From Novosphingobium decolorationis (GTDB lineage Bacteria > Pseudomonadota > Alphaproteobacteria > Sphingomonadales > Sphingomonadaceae): a stretch of 64,000 nt of DNA. Location of the stretch: positions 4,557,001 to 4,621,000 of the forward strand of contig NZ_CP054856.1 of NCBI RefSeq assembly GCF_018417475.1, in the 5' to 3' direction. Made by a program: the position numbers and the translations under genes. The notes beneath the pieces are model-generated. The model was not told the origin of the DNA, ran no database searches, and was given only the letters and a program-made list of their open reading frames with translations. Below, in pieces: positions 26,311 through 37,596 of this stretch. How positions within the stretch are numbered: the first letter of the stretch is position 1; each line of letters starts with the position of its first letter.

Positions 26311-26901
26311 ATGAGTTTCACATCCGTCCTGCTGATACCGCTGGCGTTTCTGGCGCCGGCGTCCTCGGCCTTGCAGCCGCGGGACAGTGGGGCGTGGGGG
26401 CATGAGACCACGCGTGCGCAGCTCTGGCCCGAAACGGTTGTTCCGGACGATGCGCCGGAGGCTCTTGCCTATCGCGAAGAGGAGATGCGCCGCGTGCAGC
26501 CGGAGCCGGCCTGGCAGGTGCGCATCGAGCGGCGCATGACGATCCGCATATCGCCACGTGGCCGGGCGCCGCTTCCCCCCGACATGCGCGGCATTGCCAT
26601 GCCTGGCGGGCCGGGCGCGCCGCGCTACGAAGAGCGGCCCATGAGCAAGTGCGTTGCCGCTGCGGGAATCGCGGGGGTTCAGCCCGAACGCGGCAACCGC
26701 CTGATCTTCTTCATGCGTGACCGGCGCGTGGTGAGCGCGGAGCTCGACCATTCGTGCCGTGCCATGGATTTCTATTCCGGCTTCTATCTTGCGGGCAACG
26801 AAGACGGAAAGGTCTGCGTCAAGCGCGACAAGCTGCAATCGCGCAGTGGCACCAAATGCAGTCTGACCCGCATGCGCGAACTTGTCCGGATTCGGGACTG
26901 A
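26311..26901 (+). CDS. Exported protein of unknown function
   Basis: 196 residues from the ATG at 26311. A signal peptide is visible (MSFTSVLLIPLAFLAPASSA). The mature part contains a Pro/Arg-rich segment, then MSKCVAAAGIAG, then a C-terminal region with Cys in DHSCRAMDFYSGFYLA, GKVCVKRDKL and TKCSLTRMRE. Four Cys suggest two disulfides in the periplasm. The Cys and aromatic pattern of the C-terminal half looks like a compact domain that I cannot name. A GTG 24 nt earlier is an alternative start. Confidence 0.78.
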   Translation: MSFTSVLLIPLAFLAPASSALQPRDSGAWGHETTRAQLWPETVVPDDAPEALAYREEEMRRVQPEPAWQVRIERRMTIRISPRGRAPLPPDMRGIAMPGGPGAPRYEERPMSKCVAAAGIAGVQPERGNRLIFFMRDRRVVSAELDHSCRAMDFYSGFYLAGNEDGKVCVKRDKLQSRSGTKCSLTRMRELVRIRD

Positions 26902-26933
26902 CGGCCATTCGTCCGCGAGTTCTGCGGATTTCC

Positions 26934-26962
26934 TTGACTTTTGTGCACCAATCGGACTAGGG
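26934..26962 (+). promoter_or_regulatory. Promoter for the DEAD-box helicase
   Basis: TTGACT (26934-26939), a 17-bp spacer and CTAGGG (26957-26962). Transcription would start near 26969, leaving a leader of about 85 nt. The same arrangement (TTGACT, 17 bp, TAAGGG) precedes the atp operon. Confidence 0.45.
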
Positions 26963-27054
26963 GCCCGCAATCGTGATGCGCGGGTCCCAAGCGGCCGGTG
27001 CATTGCCAAGAACACACGTTGTCCCGCATCCCTTATCCGGAAAACTGAGCGTAT

Positions 27055-28482
27055 ATGAGCTTTGCCGACCTCGGCCTGTCTGACGAATTGCTGCAAGCGG
27101 TGGAAGCCGCGGGCTACAGCGAACCGACCCCGATTCAGGCGCAGGCGATCCCGCCGGTCCTCATGATGAAGGACCTCATCGGGATTGCGCAGACCGGCAC
27201 CGGCAAGACCGCCAGTTTCGTTCTCCCGATGATCGACGTGCTCGCGCATGGCCGCCGCCGTGCGCTGATGCCGCGTTCGCTGATCCTGGAGCCGACGCGC
27301 GAACTCGCCGCGCAGGTGGCGGACAACTTCGTCAAGTACGGCAAGAACCACGACCTGCGCATGGCGCTGCTGATCGGCGGCGTCCAGATGGGCGAACAGG
27401 TCAAGGCGCTGCAGGAAGGCGTGGACGTCCTGATCGCGACGCCGGGCCGCCTGATGGACCTGTTCGAGCGGGGCAAGATCCTGCTTACGGGTTGCGAACT
27501 GCTGGTCATCGACGAAGCCGACCGCATGCTCGACATGGGCTTCATCCCCGACATCGAGACGATCTGCTCGAAGCTGCCGACCAACCGCCAGACGCTGCTG
27601 TTCTCGGCAACGATGCCGCCGGTCATCAAGAAGCTGGCCGATCGCTTCCTCGAGAATCCCAAGTACATCGAAGTCGCCCGTCCGGCCTCGACCAACACCA
27701 ACATCGCCCAGTTCAAGGTGCCGGTCACCGCGCGCAAGAAGCGCGAGACGCTGCGCGAGATCCTGCGCACCGACAACGTGTCGACCGCGATCATCTTCTG
27801 CAACCGCAAGACGACCGTGCGTGAACTGGCCAAGAACCTGAAGCAGAACGGTTTTGCTGCTGGCGAGATCCATGGCGACATGGACCAGTCCTCGCGCATC
27901 GCCGAGCTCGACTGCTTCAAGTCGGGTGAGATCAACATTCTCGTCGCCTCCGACGTCGCCGCACGCGGCCTCGACGTGAAGGGCGTGAGCCACGTCTTCA
28001 ACTACGACACGCCCTGGCATCCGGACGATTACGTCCACCGCATTGGCCGCACCGGCCGTGGCGGCGCTTCGGGCCGGGCCTTCACCCTCGTGACCCCGGA
28101 CGATGCCGAGGCCGTGGAGAACGTCGAGAAGCTGACCGGTGGGGTGATCCCGCTGTTCGGCGAGGTTGCGGACAGCGCAGAAGCCGCTCCCGCTGGCGAA
28201 AAGGCGGAAGCCGCGCCCGCGCCGCGCAAGCGCGCCAGCCGCTCGAAGACGTCCACCAGGACCGCTGCGGCTCCGGCCAAGGCGAAGCCCGCTCCCAAGG
28301 CGGCGGCCAAGCCCGCTCCGGCCCCCGTGGTCGAGGAGACGGTCGAGACTGAGGCTCCCGCTCCCAAGGGCCGCGTGCCGCGTCGCCGGGCCGAGCCTCC
28401 GGTAGCCGCGCCCGCGCTCGAAGCGGCGGGCGACTGGAACGGTCCGATCCCGGACTTCCTCGCGGTTTCCGCCATTTCCTGA
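27055..28482 (+). CDS. DEAD-box ATP-dependent RNA helicase
   Basis: 475 residues with all core motifs: the Q-motif region (FADLGLSDELLQAV to PTPIQAQAIP), motif I AQTGTGKT, Ia PTRELA, Ib TPGR, II DEAD, III SAT, then ARGLD and HRIGRTGR in domain 2. After ~375 residues comes an Ala/Lys/Pro-rich tail (APAKAKPAPKAAAKPAPAP), a likely RNA-contact or flexible extension. Closest in layout to the RhlE subfamily. It probably unwinds RNA in ribosome assembly or mRNA turnover. Single gene with its own promoter and long leader. Confidence 0.94.
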   Translation: MSFADLGLSDELLQAVEAAGYSEPTPIQAQAIPPVLMMKDLIGIAQTGTGKTASFVLPMIDVLAHGRRRALMPRSLILEPTRELAAQVADNFVKYGKNHDLRMALLIGGVQMGEQVKALQEGVDVLIATPGRLMDLFERGKILLTGCELLVIDEADRMLDMGFIPDIETICSKLPTNRQTLLFSATMPPVIKKLADRFLENPKYIEVARPASTNTNIAQFKVPVTARKKRETLREILRTDNVSTAIIFCNRKTTVRELAKNLKQNGFAAGEIHGDMDQSSRIAELDCFKSGEINILVASDVAARGLDVKGVSHVFNYDTPWHPDDYVHRIGRTGRGGASGRAFTLVTPDDAEAVENVEKLTGGVIPLFGEVADSAEAAPAGEKAEAAPAPRKRASRSKTSTRTAAAPAKAKPAPKAAAKPAPAPVVEETVETEAPAPKGRVPRRRAEPPVAAPALEAAGDWNGPIPDFLAVSAIS

Positions 28483-28507
28483 AACGAGCGTCCGACTGGC
28501 GCGCGCC

Positions 28508-30049
28508 TCAGGTGGTGCGTGCCAGCTGGTACATGAGTTCGACGAAGCCCAGGCTCGCACGGGACATCCCGGCGACCTTGGGGTTGGTCGAATCGATCAC
28601 GAAATATTCGTCAGGCGCATGTGCGCCGCTGCCATGGCCGATGCCGAACTGTGTTGCCGGAATGGAAACCGGAGGCGCGGTGAAGACGGCGCCCGGCCAG
28701 GATCCAGCAAGGCGCGGGAACAGGTTCGCCTTCACGCCCATCGCCGCATAGGCTTCTTTCTGGGCGCGGATCAGGCGGGCGTTTTCAGCGACTTCGGTGG
28801 GATCGTAGCCTCCGGTCACCTTCATCTCGACATCGGGAAAACCATGGGCGTCGAGGTGCGCGCGCAACTTGCGTTCGGCCTCGGCCCGGGTCTGGTTGGG
28901 GACCAGGCGCAGGTCCAGCTTGGCGGCCGCGCGCCCGGGCAGGATCGTCTTGCCTCCGGGCCCGGTGTACCCCGCGACAAGCCCCTCGATGTTGACCGTG
29001 GGCTGGCTCGCCTGGCGGGCGATGGCCGCCTCGAAGGGCAGGTCATCAATCCAGTGGGTGACCCCCATCATCGCCTTGACCTTGGCCTCGTCGGTGTTCG
29101 CCGCCGACAGGGCGATCAGCTCCTTCTCGCGGGCGGTGAGCGGGCGCACGTTCTCGAACCAGCCGTCGATGACGGCGGTATTCCCGTCAGGCGTCACCAG
29201 CGTCTGGAGCGCCTGAACGAGGCGCCAGACCGGCGAATCGACGCTGGCCTTGTTGCTGGAATGGATGTCGCCGACCGGACCACGGCCCCAGGCTTCGCCG
29301 CTTGCAATGAGTTCGAGTTCGACCACGCCCTTGGCACCCAGGTTGATCGAGACTTCGCCATCGGGCCCCTGCCAGCAGGCGGGAATGAAGATCCCGGCGC
29401 ACTTCTTCAGCGCGGGAAGCACCTTGGGATGGGTGGCGAGCTGCTTGAAGTGGGGCGAGCCGATTTCCTCCTCCCCTTCTGCGACGAGGACGAGATTTAC
29501 AGGCGGCCTGATCCCGGCCCGGCGCATCGCGTGCAGCCCGGCGAGCAGCGTTGCCTGTGGGCCCTTCTGGTTGATCGCCCCGCGTCCGACCAGCGCCTGG
29601 CCCCAGCCCGGCTTGGCGATGATATGTCCCTCAAGCGGAGGTGAGGACCACTCAGCCGGGTCGAACTGCTTCACATCGTACATGAAGTAGAGCCCAAGCG
29701 TTGTCTCGGCGCCGTTGTCCATGACCCCGAAGACGCCCGGAAATCCATCGGTCGGCACGACTTCGACGTTCTCGACCCCGGCCTCGCGGGCAAGGCGCGC
29801 CATCATCTGCGCGCCGTCGGGCATGTTGCGGTTCTCCGCCGCGATCGAGGGCAGTGCGATCCATTCGCGCAGTCGGGCGATGTCCGCCTCGCGGCCCGCC
29901 TCAAGCTGGCGCAGGATTGCGCCTTGCGGCGTGTCGGCGGCAAGCGCGCGCGCGGGAAAGCTCAGCGCGCCGAGCGCGGGCAGCAGCAGTGAGGTGCCCA
30001 GCAGGCGGCGGCGGTCGAGCGACGGCGTGGTCGCGGTCGTGGTGTTCAT
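28508..30049 (-). CDS. Tat-exported M20-family metallohydrolase
   Basis: A 513-residue protein from the ATG at 30049, behind GGAGGGGAGGACCGC. The N-terminus has SLDRRRLLGTSLLLPALGAL with an AxA site near ARALAAD: a twin-arginine signal. The M20/ArgE/DapE fold is shown by LYFMYDVKQFD, GRGAINQKGPQATLLAG, VAEGEEEIGSPHF and a C-terminal GHGSGAHAPDEY. The first metal-binding His is not in the usual HxD form (MYDVKQ stands where HYDVQP is common), so metal binding may differ. Substrate unknown: a peptide, carbamoyl or acyl-amino compound. Divergent from a secreted esterase gene. Confidence 0.9.
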   Translation of the reverse strand: MNTTTATTPSLDRRRLLGTSLLLPALGALSFPARALAADTPQGAILRQLEAGREADIARLREWIALPSIAAENRNMPDGAQMMARLAREAGVENVEVVPTDGFPGVFGVMDNGAETTLGLYFMYDVKQFDPAEWSSPPLEGHIIAKPGWGQALVGRGAINQKGPQATLLAGLHAMRRAGIRPPVNLVLVAEGEEEIGSPHFKQLATHPKVLPALKKCAGIFIPACWQGPDGEVSINLGAKGVVELELIASGEAWGRGPVGDIHSSNKASVDSPVWRLVQALQTLVTPDGNTAVIDGWFENVRPLTAREKELIALSAANTDEAKVKAMMGVTHWIDDLPFEAAIARQASQPTVNIEGLVAGYTGPGGKTILPGRAAAKLDLRLVPNQTRAEAERKLRAHLDAHGFPDVEMKVTGGYDPTEVAENARLIRAQKEAYAAMGVKANLFPRLAGSWPGAVFTAPPVSIPATQFGIGHGSGAHAPDEYFVIDSTNPKVAGMSRASLGFVELMYQLARTT

Positions 30050-30227
30050 GGCGGTCCTCCCCTCCGGACATGTGCTGCGCAGGATGCGCAGATGGTGGCG
30101 GGCTTGCAAGCCGGTCCATGGACAGCGCGCCTTTTTGCGCTTGCCTCCTGGCACGGGAACTCCACTCTGGCAGGTGCGATTGCAACGAACGGACGCGTCG
30201 ACGTGCGTTCGAATGGAAGGGTTACTG

Positions 30228-31649
30228 ATGAAAATTCCGATGGTTATGTCCGCTCTCGTGCTTGCGGGGCTGAGCGTTGCGGCCAGCGCGCAGGGGAGTG
30301 CTCCCACGGCCAAGGTCGAGACAGGTACTCTGGCCGGTGTGGCACAGGACGGGGTCCTGAGCTGGAAGGGCATTCCCTTCGCGGCCCCGCCGACGGGGGA
30401 TCTGCGCTGGCGCGCGCCGCAGCCCGCCAAGGCCTGGTCGGGTGTGCGCCAGGCGACGAGTTATGCCTCGGACTGCATGCAGAAGCCCTTTGGCGGCGAT
30501 GCCGCGCCGCTCGGCACGCCGCCTGCGGAGGACTGCCTTTACGCCAATGTCTGGCGCCCGGAGAAGGCCGAGGGCAAGCTGCCCGTCCTGGTGTGGATCT
30601 ATGGTGGTGGCTTCATCAATGGCGGGGCTTCGCCCGCGACCTATTCGGGGGCGGAACTCGCGAAGAAGGGCGTGCTTGTCTTCAGCTTCAATTACCGCAT
30701 CGGGCGCTTCGGCTTCTTCGCGCATCCCGCGCTGACCAAGGCCGATCCCGATGACGGCAAGCTGGTCAACTACGGCTACATGGACCAGATCGCCGCGCTC
30801 GAATGGGTGAAGCGCAACATTGCGGCCTTCGGCGGTGACCCGGACAACGTGACGATTGCGGGCGAGAGTGCGGGCGGAAACTCGGTCGACAACCTGTTGA
30901 CGCTTCCCGCGGCCAAGGGCCTGTTCGACAAGGCGGTGGTCATGTCGGGTGGCAACGGCAAGGGCTTTACCAAGTCGAGCATGGAGACCGCGCACGAGGC
31001 TGGCGTGGCCTTTGCGAAGAAGAAGGGGATCACCGGCACGGGCCCCGCCGCTCTGGAAAAGCTGCGCGCGCTCTCGGGCGAGGACGTGGTCGATGGCCTC
31101 AACCTCATGGCGCTTTTTGCGCCGCAGGAAGGCCCTGTCACCTACACGCTGCCCGTCGTCGATGGTGTCACCGCCGCGCCCCAGCGTAGCAATTTCGAGA
31201 GCGGCGACTTCGCGCATGTCCCGGTGATGATCGGCGCGACGGCCGCCGACATCGGCGGGGTCGAGGGGCAGATGGTCGCGGGTGCGCGCAAGCTGGCCAA
31301 GGTCATCGGCGATCAGGGCGTGCCGGTCTACGAGTACCGCTTCTCCTATGTCGCCGATTCGGTGGCCGCGCCCGGAGCCCAGCACGCGACCGACATCCCC
31401 TTCTTCTTCGATACGCAGAGTGCGAAGTATGGGGAGGAGACAAGCGTGCGCGACAACGCGATGGGTGATGCGATGAGCAGCTATCTGGTCAATTTCGCCA
31501 AGACCGGCGCGCCGTCCACCGGCTGGGGCCTGCCGGCGTGGAAGCCCTATGCCGAGGCGAACGGCCAGATCATGGACTTCGCAACCGACGGCAAGGTCCA
31601 CTTCCGCGAGGACCCCTGGCAGGCCGAGATCGACGCCGCGGACATGTGA
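30228..31649 (+). CDS. Secreted type-B carboxylesterase
   Basis: 473 residues from the ATG at 30228, behind GGAAGGG. The signal peptide is MKIPMVMSALVLAGLSVAAS, cut near ASAQG. The alpha/beta-hydrolase fold of the carboxylesterase type-B family is clear: AEDCLYANVWRP, the oxyanion region YGGGFINGG, the nucleophile elbow GESAGGNSV and the catalytic-His neighbourhood AQHATDIPFF. It hydrolyses carboxyl esters in the periplasm or outside; the natural substrate is not predictable. It is somewhat shorter than the usual 500-550 residues. The divergent neighbour is also an exported hydrolase, and a bidirectional terminator follows. Confidence 0.92.
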   Translation: MKIPMVMSALVLAGLSVAASAQGSAPTAKVETGTLAGVAQDGVLSWKGIPFAAPPTGDLRWRAPQPAKAWSGVRQATSYASDCMQKPFGGDAAPLGTPPAEDCLYANVWRPEKAEGKLPVLVWIYGGGFINGGASPATYSGAELAKKGVLVFSFNYRIGRFGFFAHPALTKADPDDGKLVNYGYMDQIAALEWVKRNIAAFGGDPDNVTIAGESAGGNSVDNLLTLPAAKGLFDKAVVMSGGNGKGFTKSSMETAHEAGVAFAKKKGITGTGPAALEKLRALSGEDVVDGLNLMALFAPQEGPVTYTLPVVDGVTAAPQRSNFESGDFAHVPVMIGATAADIGGVEGQMVAGARKLAKVIGDQGVPVYEYRFSYVADSVAAPGAQHATDIPFFFDTQSAKYGEETSVRDNAMGDAMSSYLVNFAKTGAPSTGWGLPAWKPYAEANGQIMDFATDGKVHFREDPWQAEIDAADM

Positions 31650-31658
31650 CGATCGGAT

Positions 31659-31698
31659 AGAAAAGGGGCCGGAAGGGAAAACCTTTTCGGCCTTTTCT
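31659..31698. terminator. Bidirectional terminator
   Basis: AGAAAAGGGGCCG (31659-31671) pairs with CGGCCTTTTCT (31688-31698). A- and T-rich flanks on both sides suit termination of the esterase (+) and the UvrD-type helicase (-), which converge here. Confidence 0.75.
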
Positions 31699-31707
31699 CA
31701 AAGTGTT

Positions 31708-34029
<2,322 letters not shown>

Positions 34030-34210
34030 ACGTGAACAACTAGGGAACGGATTAACCCGGTGCAAGGTCGCTTCGTCGCCGTCCCGGAACAATTCCCCCG
34101 GCCAATGCGTCGAAATGGAGTGATCGGCCCCGGGATGTACGGCGGTCCGCCAGCGCGGGAAGGCGGCTGCGGGCTGCGTGTAAGGGGCTTTAAGAAATGG
34201 GAGTAAGATT

Positions 34211-34480
34211 ATGAAGAAAAGTCTTATTGCTTGCGCCGCTGCGGCGGCCGTACTGCCCCTTTGCGCTCAGGCGCAGAGCGCATCGGCATCTCCTGAGGTC
34301 GTCGAGAAGGACGCGCGCGGGGTGGCTGCGAAGGTTCGGGTCGAGGGCAAGGTCTACGACGTGTGCCGCGGTGAGGCCACTGATGGCTGTATCAATCCGC
34401 GCGAGGCCGGGCTCAACTTCGGCAACCGCCCGCTCGACCATTATCCCGAGGACAAGGGGCAGGAGATGCCCGCATCCTGA
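34211..34480 (+). CDS. Small exported protein of unknown function
   Basis: 89 residues, preceded by GGGAGTAAG. It has a signal peptide (MKKSLIACAAAAAVLPLCAQA, cleaved before QSASAS). The mature ~67 residues include two Cys (YDVCRGEATDGCINP), probably a disulfide, and an acidic C-terminus. No homology recognised. It lies alone between the divergent helicase gene and a bidirectional terminator. Confidence 0.75.
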   Translation: MKKSLIACAAAAAVLPLCAQAQSASASPEVVEKDARGVAAKVRVEGKVYDVCRGEATDGCINPREAGLNFGNRPLDHYPEDKGQEMPAS

Positions 34481-34501
34481 TTTCATCAGGACAGTTCCAG
34501 C

Positions 34502-34535
34502 AAAAAGGGCGCCGGTTCTTCCGGCGCCCTTTTTC
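34502..34535. terminator. Bidirectional terminator
   Basis: AAAAAGGGCGCCGG (34502-34515) and CCGGCGCCCTTTTTC (34521-34535) form a perfect long stem with a 5-nt loop. It ends the small exported gene (+) and the rluB-rsmD unit (-). Confidence 0.88.
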
Positions 34536-34565
34536 GTTTCAAGAAAGTGCTTTGCGGCTTGTTCC

Positions 34566-35135
34566 TCAGACCTTGCGCAAGATGTGGAGGCGGGCCTTGC
34601 CGACATCGCGGGTCGCCTCGACCTCGAAGCCGCGCACGGAAATGCTCTCGTCCCGGGCGGTCTCGATCGAGACCCAGGTCGCTTCATTGATCCAGCCCAG
34701 CCGCGCCAGCTTGTCGGCCGCGACCGCGCCCGCGCCGGTGTCGTAGGGCGGGTCGAGCAGGACGAGATCGAGAGCCTCTTTCGCCGTTCCCAGCGCGAGC
34801 GCGGAGACCGGGCGGACGTCGCTGCGGTCCTGCGCCTTGAGGTTGGCGATGTTGCGTCGGATCGCGCGGATCGCGGCGGCATCCTGGTCAACGAAGAGGC
34901 AATGCGCCGCCCCGCGCGAGAGCGCTTCGAGGCCAAGCGCGCCCGAGCCCGCGAAAAGGTCGGCCACCTTGAGCCCCTCGAAGGTGCCAAGCCGGCTCGC
35001 CAGCATCGAGAACAGCGTCTCGCGCGTGCGGTCGGCGGTGGGGCGGGTGGTGTCGCCCTCAGGAGTGGCGAGCTTGCGCCCGCGCCATTCGCCCGCGACG
35101 ATGCGCAGGCCGGTCCGGGTGGCCGGTCCCTTCAT
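34566..35135 (-). CDS. rsmD: 16S rRNA (guanine(966)-N2)-methyltransferase
   Basis: 189 residues. Features are GLRIVAGEWRGRKL, the family N-terminus, DLFAGSGALGLEALSRGA for S-adenosylmethionine binding, and LLDPPYD, the NPPY-like catalytic motif. RsmD methylates G966 of 16S rRNA in assembled 30S subunits. It starts 13 bp after the stop of the pseudouridine synthase gene and is co-transcribed with it as a small rRNA-modification operon. A strong terminator follows at 34502-34535. Confidence 0.94.
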   Translation of the reverse strand: MKGPATRTGLRIVAGEWRGRKLATPEGDTTRPTADRTRETLFSMLASRLGTFEGLKVADLFAGSGALGLEALSRGAAHCLFVDQDAAAIRAIRRNIANLKAQDRSDVRPVSALALGTAKEALDLVLLDPPYDTGAGAVAADKLARLGWINEATWVSIETARDESISVRGFEVEATRDVGKARLHILRKV

Positions 35136-35148
35136 GTCGTGTGCTCCC

Positions 35149-36147
35149 TCAGCCCTTGGCGCGGTCGATCTCGCGGCGGAAGCGGTCGAGCACTTTCGCG
35201 TCGATCTCGACGGCGGCGCCCTTGGGCAGCTCGTCGAGCGCGAAGGGGCCGTAACCGATGCGGATCAGGCGGCTGACCTTGAGGCCGAAGTGTTCGAGCA
35301 CGCGGCGCACTTCGCGGTTCTTGCCCTCGGTGAGCGTCATCTCGATCCAGCGGTTGCGCCCGGCGCCGCGCTCCATGTTGGCGTCGATCTTGCCGTAACG
35401 CACGCCGTCGATCTCGACGCCCTCGATGAGGCTTTCGAGCTGTTCCTGCGTGATGTCGCCGAAGGCGCGGGCGCGGTAGGTGCGCGGAACGCCGGTCGAG
35501 GGCAGTTCCAGCGCGCGCTTGAACTCGCCATCGTTGGTGAGCAGCAGCAGGCCTTCGGTGTTGAAGTCGAGGCGGCCCACCGGCATCACGCGGCCCGCAT
35601 CCTTGGGCAGGGCGTTGCGCAGCGCGGCGTAGATGGTGGGGCGACCGGCCGGGTCGCGCTCGGCGGTGATGAGGCCTGCGGGCTTGTGGAAGGCGAACAG
35701 GCGCGTGGCGTCCGCTTCCTTGACCGGATTGCCATCGACGGTGACGCCCGCGAGCGAGGTCAGCACGGTCGAGGGGGTCTCGACCAGCTCATCGTTCAGC
35801 TTCACGCGGCCTTCGGCGATCATGCGCTCGGCCTCACGGCGGCTCGCAACCCCGGCGCGGGCCAGCAGCTTGGCGATGCGATCGCCTTCGCGCGCGGGCA
35901 TGTTCGGGTCCTTGGGCGTGGGACCGGCAGGCCTGGGCTTGCCGAAGCTGCGCGGGCGCGAACCGGCGCCGCCCTTGCGTTCGTTGAAGGGGCCGTCGCG
36001 GCGGGGCTCGTCGGAGGAGCGGCCACCCGAACGGGGGCCACGCGAAGGGCCGCGAGCAGGGCCACGCCCTTCGGAGCGGCGCGAATCGGATCCGCGCGAA
36101 TCGGATCCGTAGGAGGAGCCGCCGGATTTGCGAGGTGGTTTGGACAT
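35149..36147 (-). CDS. rluB: Ribosomal large-subunit pseudouridine synthase (RluB/RsuA family)
   Basis: 332 residues from the ATG at 36147; two further in-frame ATGs lie 12 and 33 nt upstream. The first ~95 residues are Arg/Gly/Ser/Pro-rich and disordered. An S4 RNA-binding domain follows (RIAKLLARAGVASRREAERM), then the synthase domain with catalytic Asp in VGRLDFNTEGLLLLT and a conserved C-terminal GKNREVRRVLEHFGL. In E. coli, RluB makes pseudouridine 2605 in 23S rRNA. The low-complexity N-terminus is common in alphaproteobacterial homologues and includes two tandem copies of a 15-bp repeat. Upstream of rsmD in one operon. Confidence 0.92.
   Translation of the reverse strand: MSKPPRKSGGSSYGSDSRGSDSRRSEGRGPARGPSRGPRSGGRSSDEPRRDGPFNERKGGAGSRPRSFGKPRPAGPTPKDPNMPAREGDRIAKLLARAGVASRREAERMIAEGRVKLNDELVETPSTVLTSLAGVTVDGNPVKEADATRLFAFHKPAGLITAERDPAGRPTIYAALRNALPKDAGRVMPVGRLDFNTEGLLLLTNDGEFKRALELPSTGVPRTYRARAFGDITQEQLESLIEGVEIDGVRYGKIDANMERGAGRNRWIEMTLTEGKNREVRRVLEHFGLKVSRLIRIGYGPFALDELPKGAAVEIDAKVLDRFRREIDRAKG
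36079..36108. repeat. Tandem 15-bp duplication inside rluB
   Basis: GCGCGAATCGGATCC occurs twice in a row. On the coding strand it encodes repeated GSDSR units in the disordered N-terminal extension of the pseudouridine synthase. It preserves the reading frame. Confidence 0.85.
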
Positions 36148-36245
36148 CCGCCGCCCCATACCTGTTGATCGCGCCTTCATCCAGCCTTCCCTTCACGCGG
36201 CGCGTCGTTAAGTTGCGCGCATGATCATGACGAAAAGGATCGAGT

Positions 36246-37574
36246 GTGACCGCGCAGACGACTAACCAACGACGCGGCCTATGGAATTCGGTCCGGCCCT
36301 ACATGGAAAAGGAGTCCGTCGCGGCCTTCATGCTGGGGGTGTCCTCGGGCTATCCCTTCGCGCTTCTGGCGGCGACGCTGACCACGCGCCTGGCGCAGGA
36401 CGGGATCGAGAAATCGACGATCACGACCTTTGCGCTGGCCTTCTTCGTCTACAACCTCAAGCCGCTGTGGGCCTGGGTGATCGACGGAGTTTCGCTGCCC
36501 GTGATCGGACGCCTGGGGCAGCGGGTCTCCTGGATGCTGGTGGTGGGGCTGCTCGTCATGGCCGCCAACCTCAACCTGGCGCTGGTCGATCCCGGCAAGG
36601 ACATCGCCGGGACCGCGCTGGCGGCCGTCCTGATGGGGCTGGCGGGTGCGACGTTCGACATCGTGATCGACGCCTACCGCATCGAGACCCTGAAGCCTTA
36701 CCAGCTGGGAACCGGCTCGGGGATGAGCCAGTATGGCTGGCGCATCGGTTCGGGGCTCGCCGCCTCGCTCGCGCTGGTCGTCGCGGCGCGTTCGGACTGG
36801 CACCTGGCCTATGCGGTCTGCGCGGTCTTCGCGCTGCCCGCGATGCTGACCGCGCTTATCGTGGGCGAGCCCGAGCGTCACAAGGTCGTGCGCGACAAGA
36901 AGGGCATGGGCGAGATCTGGGCCTCGATCGCGGGCCCCTTCGCCGAGTTCTTCCAGCGCAAGGGGGCTTTCCTCGTCCTGGCCTTCATCCTCGTTCACAA
37001 GATCGGCGATACGCTGGCGAACCTGACCTTTCGCCTGCTGTTCGATGACCTTGGCTTCTCCAACGACGAGATCGCGCTCTACGACGTGGGGATCGGGTTC
37101 TGGGCGCTCATCGTCGGTGTGTTCGTGGGCGGCGTGATCTATGCGCGCATGGGCCTCAAGCGCTCGGTGCTGATTGCGCTGGTGCTGATGGCGGTCTCCA
37201 ACCTCAGCTTCGCGATGCTGGCCGCTGCGGGTCACTCGAACGTGGGCATGGCGCTTGCCATCGGCTTCGAGAACTTTGCGAGCGGCTATGGCGGTGTGGT
37301 CGTGGTGGCCTACTTCTCGGCGCTCTGCGACCTGCGCTTCACGGCGGCCCAGTACGCGCTGATCTCGGCTGGGGCGAGCGTCGTCGGGCGCTTTCTCACC
37401 GGAACCACGGCGGGCGCGCTGATCGAGGCGATGGGCTATGTGAACTTCTATCTGGCGACCACCGTGGCAGCCCTGCCGGGCATCGCGATCTTCGCGGTGA
37501 TGATGGCGACCGGCCTTGTCGACGATGCCATGGGCACGGCCGGCGAAGTGGGCGAGGGCGACGCGCGCGACTGA
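36246..37574 (+). CDS. ampG: AmpG-type muropeptide permease (MFS)
   Basis: 442 residues with about 12 membrane helices, starting with GTG at 36246. Family features include VSSGYPFALLAATLTTRLAQ at the N-terminus, LKPLWAWVIDGV, and GSGMSQYGWRIGSGLA in the middle. AmpG imports anhydromuropeptides for cell-wall recycling. It is divergent from the rluB operon (gap 98 bp) and converges on folC with a 22-bp gap. Other MFS roles cannot be excluded. Confidence 0.88.
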   Translation: MTAQTTNQRRGLWNSVRPYMEKESVAAFMLGVSSGYPFALLAATLTTRLAQDGIEKSTITTFALAFFVYNLKPLWAWVIDGVSLPVIGRLGQRVSWMLVVGLLVMAANLNLALVDPGKDIAGTALAAVLMGLAGATFDIVIDAYRIETLKPYQLGTGSGMSQYGWRIGSGLAASLALVVAARSDWHLAYAVCAVFALPAMLTALIVGEPERHKVVRDKKGMGEIWASIAGPFAEFFQRKGAFLVLAFILVHKIGDTLANLTFRLLFDDLGFSNDEIALYDVGIGFWALIVGVFVGGVIYARMGLKRSVLIALVLMAVSNLSFAMLAAAGHSNVGMALAIGFENFASGYGGVVVVAYFSALCDLRFTAAQYALISAGASVVGRFLTGTTAGALIEAMGYVNFYLATTVAALPGIAIFAVMMATGLVDDAMGTAGEVGEGDARD

Positions 37575-37596
37575 GCGCGCTGGCCCTCCCAGCCGC

